In this document: positions 6,417 through 6,925 of the stretch, in pieces
Position numbering within the stretch: the stretch's first letter is position 1
Layout: each line of letters opens with the position of its first letter
Assembly: GCA_016183835.1 (NCBI GenBank)
Contig: JACPDV010000426.1
Location: 1 to 6,925, forward strand
Length of the DNA stretch: 6,925 bases
Source: Armatimonadota bacterium
Lineage (GTDB): Bacteria; Armatimonadota; UBA10988
Direction: 5' to 3'
Position numbers and translations under genes: made by a program
Notes under the pieces: model-generated
Seen by the model: only the letters and a program-made list of their open reading frames with translations
Told to the model about the DNA's origin: nothing
The model's database searches: none

Positions 6417-6925
6417 ATGGCTGAGTCCGTGGCGGTCACCGGTCTGGCCGCATGGTCGTGCCTGGGTTGCACACTGGAGCAGCAATGGTCCCGGCTGACT
6501 GAGCGGCGGCACGGGCTTCGGCCGCTGGGCGAGGTGCTGCCGGGCCTTCCGGACGCCTGGCTTCCGGCGGGATGGATCGAGCCACGATCGGCATTGGCCG
6601 GAAATCGCTTCGGGCCAGCCACGAACCTCGCCCTGGCGGTGGCCCGCGAGGCGGTGGCCGACGCGAGCTGGGGCCGGGCCGAGTTGCGGGACGCCTGGCT
6701 ATGGGTGGGCAGCAGCCGCGGCAACCTGGCCGGTTGGCTGGCGCCTTGGCCGGGCCGCCGGCCGCACCGCCAGATGGCCACGAGCAACTCCATGCACAGC
6801 GAGCTGGCTGCCGCGGTCAGCATCGAGTTGGGGCTGCGCGGCCCGTGGCACGTGTTGAGCAACGCCTGCGCATCCGGGCTGGACGCGCTCGGGCTGGCGG
6901 CGACCCTGGTGGCGGCGCGCCTGGC
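6417..6925 (+). CDS. Beta-ketoacyl-ACP synthase family protein, 3' partial
   Basis: An open frame of 169 full codons from ATG 6417 that runs off the window. The start has GAGGA 5 bases upstream and overlaps the VanW stop by 8 bases. The N-terminus (SVAVTGLAAWSCLG) matches the opening strand and turn of FabF/FabB-type ketosynthases. The region around residues 124-132 (QMATSNSMH) corresponds to the segment before the nucleophile elbow, and SNACASGLDALGLA contains the active-site cysteine, Cys151, close to position 163 of FabF. The two catalytic histidines would lie beyond the window. Such enzymes condense acyl groups with malonyl-ACP in fatty acid, polyketide or aryl-polyene synthesis. Divergence before the active site and the absence of fabD, fabG or acpP beside it suggest an accessory rather than housekeeping enzyme, but the missing half prevents a finer call. 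Confidence 0.88.
   Translation, partial: MAESVAVTGLAAWSCLGCTLEQQWSRLTERRHGLRPLGEVLPGLPDAWLPAGWIEPRSALAGNRFGPATNLALAVAREAVADASWGRAELRDAWLWVGSSRGNLAGWLAPWPGRRPHRQMATSNSMHSELAAAVSIELGLRGPWHVLSNACASGLDALGLAATLVAARL

Larger units (their letters stand above)
5575..6424 (+). pseudogene. VanW-family protein gene with internal frame change
   Basis: VanW-type sequence is spread over two frames. The frame starting at ATG 5575 carries the N-terminal part, ending with LRLACARVDGCLIGPGEVFSF and TVGPTP (to 5949). It then turns to unrelated Arg/Ala-rich sequence and stops at 6195. The next frame, open from 5873 to the TGA at 6422-6424, carries the rest: GGGLCQLSNLLF from 5972, ERHRHSLDLFRD, PFGCGATVFYNY and a C-terminal tail. 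The break is between about 5947 and 5965. In VanW proteins about 20 residues separate the PT and GGGLCQ motifs; here there are 25 bases, so roughly 35 bases (3n+2) appear lost, including the conserved R-GY-G stretch. Family similarity begins near 5668, so ATG 5662 is as likely a start as 5575. VanW accompanies VanB-type vancomycin resistance genes, but most homologues are unlinked to resistance and their function is unknown. A sequencing or assembly error cannot be excluded. Confidence 0.8.

Noticed and set aside
5575..6424. VanW gene as a vancomycin resistance determinant
   Set aside because: No vanHA(B)X, vanY or VanRS-type genes are visible, the gene is broken, and VanW-domain proteins are widespread outside resistance clusters.
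5597..6862. Minus-strand open frame of 421 codons across the VanW and ketosynthase region
   Set aside because: It spans two plus-strand genes with recognisable motifs and has low-complexity Arg/Pro/Ser-rich sequence; a shadow frame.

Overview
This is a very GC-rich bacterial window, with seven genes all on the plus strand and almost no space between them. The first part keeps the gene order known from the division and cell-wall cluster of Bacillus and relatives: a DUF881 (YlxW/YlxX-type) protein, the small basic protein (DUF1290), then ftsA. That order points to a high-GC member of the broad Bacillota/Actinomycetota/Chloroflexota/Armatimonadota assemblage (Terrabacteria). The lineage cannot be fixed more closely from the sequence, and no rRNA or tRNA is present to help.

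Layout: 1-522, 3' part of a DUF881 gene; 526-912, small basic membrane protein; 909-2147, ftsA; 2144-4507, an exported protein made of a MetallophosN-type domain, a calcineurin-like phosphoesterase fold that has lost most metal ligands, and a PQQ-type beta-propeller; 4504-5565, mutY; about 5575-6424, a VanW-family gene broken by a frame change; 6417-6925, the 5' part of a beta-ketoacyl synthase gene that runs off the window. Three successive junctions are 4-base stop/start overlaps (TTGA, TTGA, GTGA), so genes from small basic protein to mutY look like one translationally coupled transcription unit.

The most notable points are these. ftsZ, which normally follows ftsA, is absent and its place is taken by the apparently inactive phosphoesterase/propeller protein. 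The VanW gene carries what looks like a single out-of-frame deletion of about 35 bases, just before its most conserved motif. MutY has VSG where the family has the FSH 8-oxoguanine-recognition loop. A ketosynthase gene begins at the right edge, overlapping the end of the VanW gene, and may open a fatty-acid or polyketide-like cluster outside the window. No clear promoter, terminator, tRNA, CRISPR array, insertion sequence or long repeat was seen. I did not find a convincing wholly new system; the phosphoesterase/propeller protein next to FtsA is the best candidate for new biology.
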